64,000 bases of DNA, taken from assembly GCA_031835245.1 (NCBI GenBank), contig JAVKOQ010000039.1, positions 62,001 to 126,000 of the forward strand. Reading direction: 5' to 3'. The notes below the pieces were generated by a model, which was not told the origin of the DNA, did no database searches, and saw only the letters and a list, made by a program, of their open reading frames with translations. Source of the stretch: Balamuthia mandrillaris. Its lineage: Eukaryota; Discosea; Longamoebia; Balamuthiidae. Shown here piece after piece: positions 1 to 13,371 of the stretch; positions within the stretch are counted from its first letter, which is position 1, and every line of letters begins with the position of its first letter. The position numbers and the translations under genes are program-made.

Positions 1-36
1 TTTCTGAGGCCCTCAACCATTTTTTTAAACTCCTAG

Positions 37-980
37 AGCATTGTTCTGGCGAAATATTTTGCCACGGAAGAGTACTTTCCACCACAAGCAGATGGGAGCT
101 CTTGGTGGAGCGGTAAGACCGTTTTGGAGCTGGGGGCTGGCACCGGTATTCCAGGTTGTTCAAACAACACATTTTTTTTTGAATAGCTATTTTTTTTTTT
201 TGAAAAAATGGCTGACTTCTTCTATTCCGTCTATTGTTGTTGAAGGTCTGTTGTTGGCGCGGTACGGAGCACGGGTTACCATCACGGACTTGCCACATGT
301 GGTTCCGCAAATGGAGTGGAATGCTGACCACAACAAACCTCCTTCGCCTTTGGAGCCCTGTCGGGCTGCACCCTTAGCTTGGTATTGTTTGTTTCCCTTT
401 TTGCGTTCGTGTTCTTTCTCCCTTCTATTCTTCCTCCTTGCCTTTTTTTTAAAAAAATATCACCTCAATTTCCTTTGCCAATGCTCTCTCTCTCACTCAC
501 TCTCTCTCAAGGGGCGAAAAAAGCGAAGCTGTAACGGGTACATTTGATGTGATAATAGGAGCAGACGTGGTATATTGGGAACGCAACTTTGCACCACTAA
601 TAGAAACGCTAAAGGTTTGTTGATGGCTGTCTTTTCAAAATAGATAAACAGAGAAACACGTTGTCATTATTGTTTGATGCAGGAACACAGCAATGACGAT
701 ACAGTAATCTTCATGTCTTGGCAAAAGCGGAGAAAGGGCGACACCCTTTTCTTTCGGATGCTCAGCAAAACGTTTTCTTATGACGATGTACGCAACTCCT
801 TTCTGTTTGTACATTTTGTTATAGTCTCCTCACCAACAAACGCCAAAGGTTGATTTCTCTCTTACTCCGTTGGAGGGCGCGGTGCCACCCAAGGCTCTCA
901 AGAAGATGCACGTGTTGAAGGTCACTCGACGCAAAAAGAAAGACACAACGGCCCTCCCTCCTTCTCATTGTAATAACTGA
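37..980 (+). CDS. Lysine methyltransferase-like protein (METTL21/methyltransf_16 family), 5' part missing
   Basis: Five exons can be joined with GT-AG introns: about 37-154, 246-381, 524-614, 683-787 and 849-980. The product reads through the SAM-binding signature GKTVLELGAGTGIPG (motif I), then LLLARYGARVTITDLP (post I), then TFDVIIGADVVYWE, and ends HCNN-stop. These elements in this order are typical of the seven-beta-strand protein-lysine methyltransferases of the METTL21/EEF1AKMT group, which modify chaperones and translation factors in the cytosol. The substrate cannot be told from sequence. The N-terminus lies upstream of the window, since base 37 follows a splice acceptor. A second member of this fold is encoded at 37745-39092. 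Confidence 0.8.
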
Positions 981-1943
981 ACCATCCCTTTCCTTATGTT
1001 CTCCCTTTTATTTATTAACTATTTATTGTTTGAAGCGAGTCCTCCCTATCCCTATCACTCTCCTTATCTCTTTTCTGTTTTGTTATGCTGAAAGATGTGT
1101 CACCGGATTCCTCCACTACAAAGAGAACCGATTGGTGAAAAGAACGGGCAGTGCTGCAGACACAGTGACATCGAATGGGACGTGCTCTCATGAGACCAAA
1201 AAATTGTAGCTGTTCATCGAGGGGGGGAATGGCGTTTGGCCGCCCCCCTCCGTCCAGAAACAGAGTGTCGTCTCATTGAGTAATTTCTTAAAGTTGATTT
1301 GAGGGGCCGTTTTTGGGTTTTATACTTTTCCACGTGTGGGCTTGCCATTGTGGGAGACAACGCAAGTGTGCCTTCTCTCGTGGGGGCGTGGAGGGCTTGA
1401 AACAGAGCAGGCAGCAGCCTGGCGACAACCGAGTGTGCTGACACGTTCACCATGACCCCAGGTTACCCTCTCCCTAGTCCTCAAAGCCCTGGTTCCAAGG
1501 GGGGCCCTCTTATTAAGCAGCACTTGAGGAGATAGTGCTATAGACAGAGTGTTCCTAGTTGAGGTCCTAGGGCTTTAGCCCGCTAGGCCTGGAAGCATTA
1601 CGTTTCTTCGCTGGAAAGTCAGGGCTGGAAGGGTAGCGAGACAAGAGAGGGGGTCCTCTTGTAGGAAGGGAAAGTACAAGGTCTGATTTTCACGTCGACC
1701 TGGCTAATACAAATCTCCGCGAAAATTCGATTCATCAGAACACAGGAACTTTGACCCCTCATGCCAATTCATGAATTTTTTTATTTCTATCCGCCGAAGA
1801 GAAAAGTGAAAAGCAACAAACGGAGCAAACCCGAGAGAGCGAGAGAGAGAAAGTTATCATTTGCTCTCCTACCTCACTCATTGTGGCCACAACACCCACC
1901 GACACACCACCGATACACGAGCTCAGCAGCTTTCGCCCTAGAA
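981..1943. other. Intergenic region upstream of SGT1, unusually GC-rich in the middle
   Basis: This 960-bp gap is longer than the usual spacing here. About 1200-1700 is richer in G and C than other intergenic DNA of the window and lacks the pyrimidine tracts seen in introns. A strong hairpin (CCTAG-GGC / GCC-CG-CTAGG) sits at 1566-1588. Short open frames on the minus strand (1214-1453 and overlapping) have no recognisable domain. It may hold an unrecognised structured RNA. I could not match it to U snRNA, 7SL, RNase P/MRP or tRNA patterns. Confidence 0.4.
1687..1702 (+). promoter_or_regulatory. Upstream CGAC motif copy, SGT1 promoter side
   Basis: TTTTCACGTCGACCTG lies about 240 bp before the SGT1 start codon. 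It matches the TTTTCATGWCGACATGAA consensus found upstream of several other genes in the window. Confidence 0.4.
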
Positions 1944-3607
1944 ATGAGCAGCGCCAGCGTTGAGGCTTTCCAACAAGGTTGCAGTTTGTTCGTGGATGAG
2001 GCCTACGAAGAAGCCCTGCAGAGCTTCAACCGGGCGATAGAGGCGGAGGGAGAAACGCCGCAGGCCGCCGAGTACTACCTCAAACGCTCCGCCTGTCACT
2101 CCAAGCTCAAGGTTAGTTGATTCGATTCATTCAGCGTTTTTTTTTTCTTTTGGTTATTGTTCCTTACCATCGTTCCAGAACTTGACAGAAGCGGTTGCCG
2201 ATGCCAACAAAGCCACTCAACTGAACCCACAAAACTCCAAAGCGTATCTTCGGAAAGGGTAACCAACAACCATTCTTGTTCTTCTTCTTCTTCTTCTTCT
2301 TCTTCTTCTTCTTCTTCTTCTTGTTCTTGTTCTTGTTCTTGTTCTTGTTGTTCTTGTTCTTGTTCTTGTTCTTGTTCTTGTTCTTGTTCTTGTTCTTGTT
2401 CTTGTTCTTCTTCTTCTTCTTCTTCTTGTTCTTGTTCTTGTTCTTGTTCTTGTTCTTGTTCTTCTTCTTGTTCTTGTTCTTGTTCTTCTTCTTCTTTTTC
2501 TTCTTGTTCTTCTTCTTCTTCTTCTTCTTGTTCTTCTTCTTCTTCTTCTTCTTCCTCCTCCTCCTCTCCCATTTTTTTTGTAATCCTTCGTCTAAACTTG
2601 GTTTCTTTTCACACAGTATGGCCTGTTTCGCATTGGACGAGTATGAAACTGCTCTTGCTGCCTTTGAGAAAGGTCAACAGCTTGAACCCGAGAACGCAAG
2701 CTTCAAGACCTGGATCCGCAAGTGCAAGGCTGAGATCGAGAGCGAGGAGGGTCTGCAAGAGGACCTCGTCACTGAGGAAGCTACCGCACCACCATCACAA
2801 GCAGCTTCCTCCTCTTCCTCTGTCGCTCCTGCCCCAACTTCAACTCCTGCTACGAGCGTACAAGAAGAAGAAAAGAAGGAAGTTCCTCAGGAACCCAAAG
2901 TAAGGTAAGTGAATTCCTTTCTGTTGTTTTGTTGCTTGTTGTTTCGGTCTTTCTCTAACTTTTGCGTTTGCGATTGATGAACTGTAGACATAGCTGGTAT
3001 CAAAACCCAACCCATGTATATATCACGTTCTACGCAAAAGGCTTGAAGGAAGAGGACGTTCAGCTGGAGCTCACCGACCAGTCGGTACGTACACATCTGA
3101 GCGCTCCTTTGGCACTTATGAACTAAATGAATGGACACATTACAGATGGACGTGACCATAAAGCTTCCTGACAGTGATTGGGTATTTGACATTGAGCTCT
3201 GCGATAAGATTGTGCCATCCGAGTCGCGGAAAGTGGTCAATAAGACCAACGTTGAAATCAAACTGAAGAAGGCCAACACAGCATCCTGGACCACACTGGA
3301 GCGTAAGGGAGAAACACGTCCCTGGGCTGATACCTCAAGTAAGACGACATTTCCTTCTTTTCTTTTCAGTTCTTCTCTCTTTGCTTTTCTTCTAACCGCA
3401 CGAAACAAATATACAGCTGCCAATAAACACAACTATCCATCATCCAGCAAACACAAGAAGAACTGGGATGTGCTCGCCAAAGAGGCCGAAGAGGAAAAAT
3501 TAGAGGGAGAACAAGCTTTGAACAAAGTGTTTCGGGATATCTACTCCAACGGTACAGAGGAGCAAAGGAGAGCCATGATGAAGTCTTTCGTGCGTCTCAT
3601 CTCTTCT

Positions 3608-3647
<40 letters not shown>

Positions 3648-3783
3648 CCATACTTACCATTCGTTTCAGTTGGAATCTGGAGGAACGGTCCTCTCCACAA
3701 ACTGGGAGGATGTAGGTAAGAGAAAAGTGGAATGCACGCCACCAGAAGGCCTTGAAGTACGGCGCTGGAACGACTCAAAATAA
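1944..3783 (+). CDS. SGT1: SGT1 / SUGT1 HSP90 co-chaperone
   Basis: Seven exons (1944-2111, 2179-2258, 2617-2904, 2988-3084, 3146-3338, 3417-3589, 3670-3783) join in frame to 370 residues. All junctions are GT-AG. The N-terminal part (about residues 1-120) is a TPR domain ([33 protein letters not shown]). A Ser/Pro-rich linker follows, then a CS domain ([40 protein letters not shown]). The C-terminal SGS domain has [13 protein letters not shown] and [22 protein letters not shown]1 links HSP90 to SCF ubiquitin ligases, kinetochore assembly and NLR-type receptors. Intron 2 (2259-2616) is almost wholly a CTT/CTTGTT repeat. The stop codon overlaps an AATAAA signal, and the convergent DDX24 gene ends only 61 bp away. 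Confidence 0.95.
2277..2562 (+). repeat. (TTC)n/(TTCTTG)n microsatellite inside SGT1 intron 2
   Basis: About 285 bp of TTC triplets interspersed with TTCTTG hexamers fill most of the intron, ending about 55 bp before the splice acceptor. All pyrimidine runs lie on the coding strand. Confidence 0.9.
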
Positions 3784-3844
3784 AGATAACAGAGAATCAT
3801 TTCGCTTTGATTTTCTTTATTGTGAAGAACAAAAGAAGAAAGGT

Positions 3845-6800
3845 TTACTTTCTCTTTCTCTTCTTTCGTGACGTTTTTGCTTCGTTCTTGGCGAGCAAAG
3901 AGCTGCCATCGCGCTGGCTCTTTTCTTCGTCCAACAAACCAGCGAGCATGCCTGACTTGGTGAAGTACCTCTTGGACACACCGGCCGGCACCAACGGATG
4001 CTTCAGCTCCGCTTTCAGCTGCTGTTGAAGCTGCTGCACTTTGTCTTTGTGCTTCTTGGATTGCAAGGCTTCCTCTTCCTCCTCTTCTGATGATAGCCTT
4101 TTGGCCAAATGCAAAAGGCATATGAGCAACGAGAAAAAGAACAAGAAAAAAAAAAAAGAGGAGACTCGTTACAAATCGTCGTCGAGCTCAATGTCCAACT
4201 CTTTGGCGGTCTTCAGGAACCAGTCTTTCTTCGACTTAGTCTTCTTTTCTTGGTGGAGGAGCTGGTCCAGCTTGCGGGCAAGATTCACCCGTTTGGCGAT
4301 CTGTCGCAGGTATCCAAACTCAACGGGGTAAGCTGCCACCTCTGTTTTGATGTCGTGAGTTTGTGGGTTTGCAAAAGGAAAAGAATCACACAGAGAAGAC
4401 GGACCTGAGGAGAGAATACTGCAAATCTTCGTGTAGGAATGGGCTTCGTTTGGGCCGATCAACAACAAACTGGTGCCCTCCGCCAATGCTCGCGCTGTTC
4501 TGCCACTGCGGTGGATGTAAAGCTACAATACCCAGAGAGAGAGAGAGAGAGAGAGGGCAGTTTTAACGCGGTGCAGGACAAAACAGGGAAAATGAAAAAG
4601 AGCAAAGAAGCAAGAAACGAACCTCAGCGGTACGAGGCAGTTGATAATGAACGACGTAGTCGGTAGCTGGAATGTCAAGTCCACGTGCAGCTACATCTGT
4701 TGCCAACAAAACCCCATTGTCAGATGTTCTGAATCTGTTTCAAGAAGAGAACAAATCAGTTAACGTGAACAAAAACGAGCGCAATGGAAGAGAATTCGAA
4801 TTCTAAACAACAAACCGCTCCAAGTTCTTTAGACGTTGCTTTTGTTGCATGTTGGCATGAAGAGACAAAACAGAGAGATTCAGAAGCGTCAACAAAGGAT
4901 GCAGACGACGGATGCAATCGATCGAATTGACAAACACAATGGTCCGTCCCTTGTTCAGCATTAAGAAGTAATAGAGATAATAGTCCTTTTCCTCTGCAAG
5001 ACAGTGTATCTGCGTTTCTGTCAAGGTTTGGACCACTTTTCTCTCGCTGGTTAGATCTATCACTTCTATCTCTCGCTTAAATCCAACCTTCTCCGTCAAT
5101 TGGTCTGTTTACAGCATCATTCATGAGAAAATTGAGAAGAGAAGCGAGAAAGAACAAAACAAACCAAGTGGTTCCAACTTATGCTTGCGCTTATTGGGCC
5201 GAGCTTTGTTATTGCTTTTAGGGTCCACTTTCATGCGTCCTTGTTGGTTTAGCGTCAACGTTGCAGAGAACACAAATGTTTGACGGGGTATCGTCGTGCG
5301 TTCTTCAGCATCTGCTCTGTCTGATTGTTGCTCTTGTTGCCCAATAATGACATCATCATTGGTTGATGCTGAAGGATCAGCGTTGATGATGGCGAATAGT
5401 TCATGCAACTCTTTGAAATGTCCAGTCTCGACCATACGATCTGCCTCGTCCACCACCAAATATTGAATCTTCGATAAGTTTCGGAGATACTCTTGTTTCT
5501 ATTACACCCAATCAAGCAGCCCAGAGATCGCGTAAGTATGCAGAGAGAACAAGAGAGGGGAGAGAGAGAACCTCGGTGATGAGTTCCCACAAGCGACCAG
5601 GAGTGGCTACCACTATGTCAGGTCTACGAGAGAGCAGACGTCGCTGCTTTTGCAACGAAATACCCCCGATCACGACAGCTATCTTGATGGGCGTGTGTTT
5701 GGAGACAGCGTCCAACATATCCTTTACCTGCGTCGCCAACTCTCGCGTTGGTGTAAGTATGAGTGCCGGTGGTGCGTCCTTCTCCTCCAAATTTTCTCCC
5801 TCGGCAGACACCGATGCATTCCTTTGGTCGAGCAGCTGTTGAAGGATGGGCAGGCCATAGGCTAACGTCTTGCCAGAACCCTATTAAAGATATTGTGAGA
5901 AAACGAAGCGAACGAGAAAGAAATGGGAGGGCATTTACTGTCTCAGCAGCACCAAGAATGTCTTTTCTGCCACTCACAGCGAGCATGACCTGCGCCGTCC
6001 GTTGTTGTGCTTTCTTTTTCTTCTTGTTGCGTCGTGTCTTGGGCTCTTCTTCTCCCTCACCATCTTGAAGAGGAAGAGCAAGAGCGGCTCGTAAGGAACG
6101 ATGCTGAATGGGAGTGGGTCCCGTGAAGCGCATCTGTCGCAGTCCCTTCAACAATTGCTCATCCAGCCCATAAGCCGACCACTTTTCCATTGATATCTCT
6201 TCTGCTTGTTCTTCTTCTTGTTGGTCTTTTTCGTCTTCCTCTTCTTCTTCCTCTTCTTCCTCTTCTTCCTCTCCGTTTATCTGCTTTGCTTTCTCTTGTG
6301 CTGCTTGCTCGGTCTTTGAAGGAGCTAAGCGAGGTTTCTTCTTTTTCGGCTGTTCCTTTGTGTCCTCCTCTTCCTCCGCTTCTTCTTTCTGCTCCGTCTG
6401 TTGCTTTTCGTTCTTCTTCGCGTTCTTCTTCTCCTTCTGCTTCTTTGAGGCTTGTTGCTGTGGAGGTAAGGTCGACAAAGAAGACGAGGCAGCAGAAGAA
6501 GGAGCGAGCAAGGCGGAGAGAGCAGGGTGCAGCGTCGTCTTCAGCGGAGCGGCGCCTCGTTGCACGCCGCTCAGCTCCTTTTGAAGGGCCTCCTTCTCCG
6601 CCCTCTTCTTCACTCTCTGCTTCTCCTTTCTCTTTTGCTGCCGCTCCTCATATTCTCTCTGCCTCCGGTCCTCCTCCACCTCCCCTTCTCCTTCCTCCGC
6701 ACCTTCTTCTTCTCCCTCTCCCTCCTCTCTCTCCTCTCCCTCCGCTTCTGACCTTCGAAGGGTGAGTCCTTCGGCCTCGCTCTCCGGAAGGCTGTGCAAG

Positions 6801-7153
6801 GCGGCGAGATCAAAGACGGGAGTGGAGCCGTCGTCCTCCAGCACTTCGATGGAGAGCAGGCCGCCGGTGTCGTGCAGTGTTTCCAGAGGGTCGAGCTGGC
6901 GCCACCGGAACCTTCCCGCTGAAAGCGGGTGGCCGTTCGAGCCTTCCTCCTCTTCTTCATTCATGTCTTCCTCCTCCGCCGCCGCTATGCCTTCATCAAC
7001 GTTTTCAGCTTCTTCTTCTTGTTGTGCTTCGTGGTACACCGCCTTTTCTTCCTCCATCGAAATGCTCTGTGTTTCTTCTGCGCAGACGGAGCTCGTTCCT
7101 TGTTTTTTTGGCTGTCGCTGCTTACGCCTCGCCTTGCTCTTCGTGCGCACCAT
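3845..7153 (-). CDS. DEAD-box RNA helicase, DDX24/Mak5 type
   Basis: A long acidic/basic N-terminal region (about 330 residues, many Glu and Lys runs) precedes a helicase core: [17 protein letters not shown] with a Q-motif (FTGPTPIQ), motif I AAETGSGKT (spliced), [28 protein letters not shown] (motif II), SATLT (III), TIVFVNS (IV), [14 protein letters not shown] (V) and HRSGRTAR (VI). The order, the long N-terminus and the spacer between DEAD and SAT fit DDX24/Mak5, a nucleolar helicase needed for 60S ribosome assembly. The C-terminus is a basic tail (about 4130-3845) ending SRKKRKRK. At least six introns interrupt the gene; one holds a (GA)n tract on the plus strand, i.e. (CT)n on the coding strand. 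It is divergent from CSN5. Confidence 0.9.
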
Positions 7154-7507
7154 TCTTCTCTCTCTCCGCTCTCTCCTCTTCTGCTGTCCTTTCTTCTATT
7201 TTTCTTTTCTTTGATTTTCATGACGACGTGAATCTATCAAATATCTATCGGGACGACACGAATACAAAGGTTTGTCTGAGGGGTGATTATTCGTCTGTGT
7301 TCTTATTCATGTCGACACAGTAAGATTTTTTTTTGCTGAAAGAAATTTTGAGTGAAAGAAAAAAAAAAGAGTAGCGAAGAGGATCAAAGCGGCTAACAGC
7401 TCTTCTCCCCCCCCCTCCTCCTCCTCCTCCTTCTCCTCCTCCGTTGTCGTTGTTGTTCGTTCCACAAACACCAACTAGATAAACTTCTTCTTTAGAATAA
7501 TAATAAG
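7154..7507. other. Divergent promoter region between DDX24 and CSN5
   Basis: This 354-bp gap separates two start codons on opposite strands. It contains three copies of the CGAC motif (7215-7233, 7251-7263, 7306-7320), a poly-T run and a C-rich tract near 7407-7442. No coding sequence is seen. Confidence 0.6.
7215..7320. promoter_or_regulatory. Triple CGAC motif cluster in the DDX24-CSN5 divergent promoter
   Basis: TTTTCATGACGACGTGAAT (7215-7233) and GGACGACACGAAT (7251-7263) are direct copies 36 bp apart. TTCATGTCGACACAG (7306-7320) is a third, palindromic form. The first is nearly identical to the copy at 58909-58934 in another divergent promoter. Confidence 0.55.
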
Positions 7508-9174
<1,667 letters not shown>

Positions 9175-9462
9175 GATGTGCTTGCTCCTTGGTCCGCCTG
9201 GGACAGCCTCATTCCCCCTTTGTTCCTTTTCGATGACCATGCTTTTTTTTGTACACCAATTTTTTTTCCCCTGTTTGTTTTTTGCCGCTTTTTGTGCACT
9301 TCGGCCCTTTGCTGCCTCTTCGTCTTCGTCTCTTCTCTTCATCGTTCTCTTCTCTTCATCGTTTTCTTCATCGTTCTCTTCTCTTCTCTTCTCAGAGTAT
9401 TTGAAAATTTTCTGGGAAATAAAAATTTAAGGACAAAGTAAAGAAGGCTTGGTTGAGAAAAG

Positions 9463-12400
9463 ATGAGACGCTACTCGCCGCTACAGATTACCGGTCTGCC
9501 CGAGCCTTCTCGAAGGAAGGTCCTTTCGGAGGAGGAGGTGGAGAGCAAGTATGGAGCAGCTGTGGAGGAGTGTTTGGCCACCACGTTCGGGTATTCCAGC
9601 TTTCGTCCTTCTCAGAGAGAAGTCGTGATGGCGGTCTTGCGTGGTAAGTAAGCTTCCCCAAAAGTTGATGGACGCGTTCTTTGTTTTATTTCTGAACCTG
9701 TTTTTTTTGTATGCAAAGGCAAGGACACGTTCGTGCTGATGCCTACTGGTGCTGGGTTTGTTTTTCATTTTTCAGTGGGGCGGCAAACAGGATTAAAGAT
9801 GTGTTTTTTTGCTTGTTGTTGGCAGGAAATCCCTCTGTTTTCAGCTTCCAGCACTTTTTTTGGAGGGCCTCAGCGTTGTTATCTCGCCTCTCATCGGTAC
9901 CACTTGGTTGTTTCGTTCTTTGATCCTATCCTCATTTTTGACGCTTGTTTTTGTTTTCTCGGCTGTCTCTTCTTTGTTTTCTCGTCTCTGCCATTCTCTA
10001 TGTTTCTTCTCCTTTGTCCTCTCTGTCTGTCTCTCTCTCTTTCTCTCTGCCTGTCTCTCTCTCTTTCTCTCTGCCTTGCTACTGTGGGCCAGCATTGATG
10101 GTATGTCTTTTTATTGTTGTTTCGAGTTAATGTTGGCTTTGCTGAACCTTTTTCTTCTTCTTCTTGTTCTTGTTCTTCTTCTTGTTCTTCTTCTTGTTCT
10201 TGTTCTTCTTCTTCTTCTTCTTCTTCTTCTTCTTCTTCTTCTTCTTCTTCTTCTTCTTCTTCTTCTTCTTCTTGTTCTTGTTCTTGTTCTTCTTGTTCTT
10301 CTTGTTCTTCTTCTTCTTCTTCTTCTTCTTGTTCTTCTTCTTCTTCTTCTTCTTCTTGTTCTTCTTCTTCTTCTTCTTCTTCTTCTTCTTCTTCTTGTTC
10401 TTCTTCTTCTTCTTCTTCTTCTTCGACCTTGTCTCAATAGGAAAACCAAGTCAGTGGACTTTTGAAAAAAGGTTTGTGTGCAATGCTGAAACTCTTTCTT
10501 TCGGTTGCATTAATGCAATTCTTAGGGATTCACGCCAGTATACTTTGTTCTGCTCAAAGTAAGAAAGACAAGACCGCTGTGGAGCAAGACATCTCCTCCG
10601 CGAAACCCAGAACAAAGTTGTTATATGTTACTCCAGAGCTTATCGCCACGCCGAACTTTCAACGCATTCTTTTGAAATTGTATGATCGCAACCAACTGGG
10701 CATGTTTGCGGTTGACGAAGTAGGTTTCTTCGTTTGTGGTCTTCTTTGCGCTCCTCTTTCCTTTGCTTATAGTTTATCACTTAGGCGCACGCTATCTCTG
10801 AATGGGGTCATGACTTTCGTAGCGCCTATCGCAAACTTTCAGTACTGAAAGAAAAATTTCCTTATATTCCTATATGTGGTTTGTCCTCTATCTCTCTTCT
10901 CTCTTCTCTCTCTTCTCTCTTCTCTCTCTTCTCTCTCTTCTCTCTTCTCTCTCTTCTCTCTTCTCTCTCTTCTCTCTCTTCTCTCTTCTCTCTCTCTTCT
11001 CTCTCTCTTCTCTCTCTTCTCTCTCTCACGCACACACAAGCTCCCTCCTCTATCCCCGTTCTCCCTCTCCCTCGCTCTCCTGCCCTTTGTTGGATACCGC
11101 CTCTAATATTGTTGTTACATTCAGCCTTAACCGCTACTGCCACCACAACATATCCTTTCAGTTACTGTTTTCCTTCTCTCTCTCTCTCTCTCTCTCTCTC
11201 CCCTCTCCCCTCTCCCTTAACCCCCAGCTACACTGTACGGGAAGATGTAACAACGCAACTATGCCTTCAAAGTCCCCTCTCCGTTTGCCTTAGCTTCAAT
11301 CGCCCCAACATATATTATGAAGTCCGATTCAAAGAACTCACCACTTACGTCTATGAGGATATCAGTACATTCATAGCAACACAACCGCCCGGTAGTGGCA
11401 TCGTGTATTGCCACAGAAGAGAAACCTGCGAGGATGTGGCTCGACGCCTGCGAAGCGCACAAATTAAGGCAGAGCGTACGCCTTCCATCTATTGTATGTG
11501 TGACCTGCTCTTACTTAACTGCCACCGTGTTATTACCGTAGCCTACCACGCCGGTCTCAAGGATACAGAACGAAGGACCGTTCAGAGCAAATGGGCAAGC
11601 GGCGAGGTTGATGTTATGGTGGCCACTATCGCTTTCGGCATGGGAATCGATGTATGGTCCTTTTTTCTCTTGGTTAGCACGCTTTTTTTTCTAATCGTTG
11701 CAACTCAATTGAACTGGGCAGAAACCAGATGTTCGTTATGTTATTCATTTCAATCTTCCTAAGAATTTGGAAGGTTTTTATCAGGCAAGCACCTCCTCTC
11801 CGCCTCAAATGATCATCAACTGATTGTACCAACTTATCGAAGGAATCGGGAAGAGGAGGAAGGGATGGCCAACCTGCCAAAAGCCTTCTCTACTACTCCC
11901 AGCAAGACGAATCGCTTAACAACTTCCTGCTGGAGAAGGAGTTTGAGAGGCAACGACAAAGACTGAACCTTCCAGATGGAAAACTGTCCATTCAACAACA
12001 AGCCGCTGAATCAACTTGGAAAAAAGTATTTCCCTGCTCGTTGTTTTCACTGTTTTTTGTCTCTTATCCTTTAAACAAAACTAGATGGTGGCCTATTGCA
12101 AAGCTGGGTCATGCAGAAGGAAGTTGTTATTGGCTTATTTTGGTGAACGTTTTGGTGGAAGTTCTTCTGGTTGTGGCAACTGTGATTACTGCATTGATGG
12201 CGGCAAAACCGTCAAGGCCAATTTAAAGCGTTTGCGAAAGAATAACGTTCTGAATGATTCTTGGTTCGTTACTTCATTTTCGACTTCATCGTCATCATGT
12301 TCTGTCTCATAGTTTCTGTTTTGCCATAAGGCAACAAGCGAAAATGCTGCAGCAAGCCACTGGGGAAAACGAAGCTGAGGATGAAGAAGGCGGTAGTAAT

Positions 12401-13035
12401 GGAAGTTCCTCCTCTTCCTCCTCTTCCTCTTTCACCAGAGCTGCAACGTACTCAACCATGACAAAGAAGCAAAAGGCAGCCTTCATTAGCGCACAGAGCT
12501 ACAAAGCTGAGCGGAAAGCGGCCGAGCAGGAGGCCCTCCTTCGAGAAGAGAAGGAGGAGAGTCGCAAACGGCCCCTGCCCGATGGACCAACCCTCGCCGA
12601 CTTTGACCACGATCCTGACGACTTTTTTGCTGCTTTGGAGCGGGCTGAAGAGGAAGCGGAGGAGGAAGAGGAGGCATCTTCGCGACATCGCCAGAAAGGC
12701 AAAGAGAGACTCAAACAAAAGTGTGGTGCTGGCCCGATATCTTCTTTCCAGGTATCCTCTCTGCTCTCTGCTCTCCCTGCTTTCTTCTCACCGGAAGAGG
12801 AAAAAACGAACAAAAAAAAAAAAAGATGGCAAGCCAAGTGAGAGCAGCAGCCATCCGCGGCCATCACCAATCGGCCACGCATGCACCCAAGGCCCCCTCA
12901 ACCTCCACGAGTTCCACCACCACCGCTGCCAACAACAGTCGCAGCAGCAGGCATGAGAAAACGATAGCCAGCTACTTCCCAGCCCCATCGAAGAGGCGTC
13001 GTAGCTCTACCCCCGACGATGACGATATCCTGTAA
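9463..13035 (+). CDS. RecQ-family DNA helicase (RECQ5-like)
   Basis: The ATG at 9463 opens a spliced gene with RecQ motifs in order: FGYSSFRPSQREVVMAVL (motif 0), DTFVLMPTGAGKSLCFQLPA (I), VVISPLIALMENQV (Ia), LLYVTPE, FAVDEAHAISEWGHDFR (II), ALTATAT (III), SGIVYCHRRETCEDVA (IV), [34 protein letters not shown] (V) and YQESGRGGRDG (VI). A zinc-binding segment (CRRKLLLAYFGE; CGNCDYC) closes the catalytic core. The long polar C-terminus fits RECQ5 better than BLM or WRN. It ends with a PCNA-binding-like element at 12958-12978. RecQ helicases unwind recombination intermediates and stalled forks in the nucleus. Introns carry the longest CT and CTT arrays of the window. Confidence 0.9.
10148..10435 (+). 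repeat. (TTC)n/(TTCTTG)n microsatellite in a RecQ intron
   Basis: About 280 bp of TTC triplets with interspersed TTG, directly before the exon encoding MENQVSGLLKKG. It has the same composition as the arrays at 2277-2562 and 13937-14042. Confidence 0.9.
10884..11030 (+). repeat. Homopyrimidine (CT)n/(TCTCT)n tract in a RecQ intron
   Basis: About 145 bp of almost pure C and T in variable TCTCT/TTCTC units, followed by a second pure CT run at about 11172-11200. Homopurine-homopyrimidine mirror tracts of this length can form triplex DNA. Confidence 0.85.
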
Positions 13036-13371
13036 CGAACATCAGTACCCAAAAAAAATATAGAGCACGTGGGGGTGAACCGGAGTTGTTTGCATTGGTT
13101 GGTATGTATAAAAAAGGATAACGGAGATTAACCAATAAATTAACTATACCTTTTATGGGTTAATAATAGAAAGTTAGCGGAAAACCCAAAATGCGGAGCT
13201 TTACGCCTTTTATTTGACGTTCTGCAGCAAAAGCAACAACAGCAGCAGCACCGCCTTCTTCATAAAACAACTACAGCAACACTTTGCCGAGGAGGGGAGG
13301 GAGAAAAAACTACCATCGCTGATTCTTGTTTCGCGGGTGGCTGCTGAACCACTACCAAAGCCGAACAAAAA
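13036..13371. other. Gap between RecQ and the histidine phosphatase gene
   Basis: AT-rich DNA with an AATAAA-like signal around 13133 (CCAATAAATT), probably the RecQ 3' end. A CAG-rich stretch (about 13225-13250) precedes the next start codon. I see no CGAC motif here. Confidence 0.4.

Noticed and set aside
1540-1660. ACAGAG and GGAAAGTCAGGGCT words resembling RNase P/U6 conserved boxes
   Set aside because: The boxes are in the wrong order and spacing, and the partner helices could not be found.
2276-2908. Long open frames of Phe/Leu, Ser/Cys or Glu/Gln through the TTC/TTG array
   Set aside because: They are translations of an intronic microsatellite; removing it restores the SGT1 TPR sequence.
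10111-10465. Open frames of Arg, Leu or Phe repeats
   Set aside because: Same cause: an intron of the RecQ gene.
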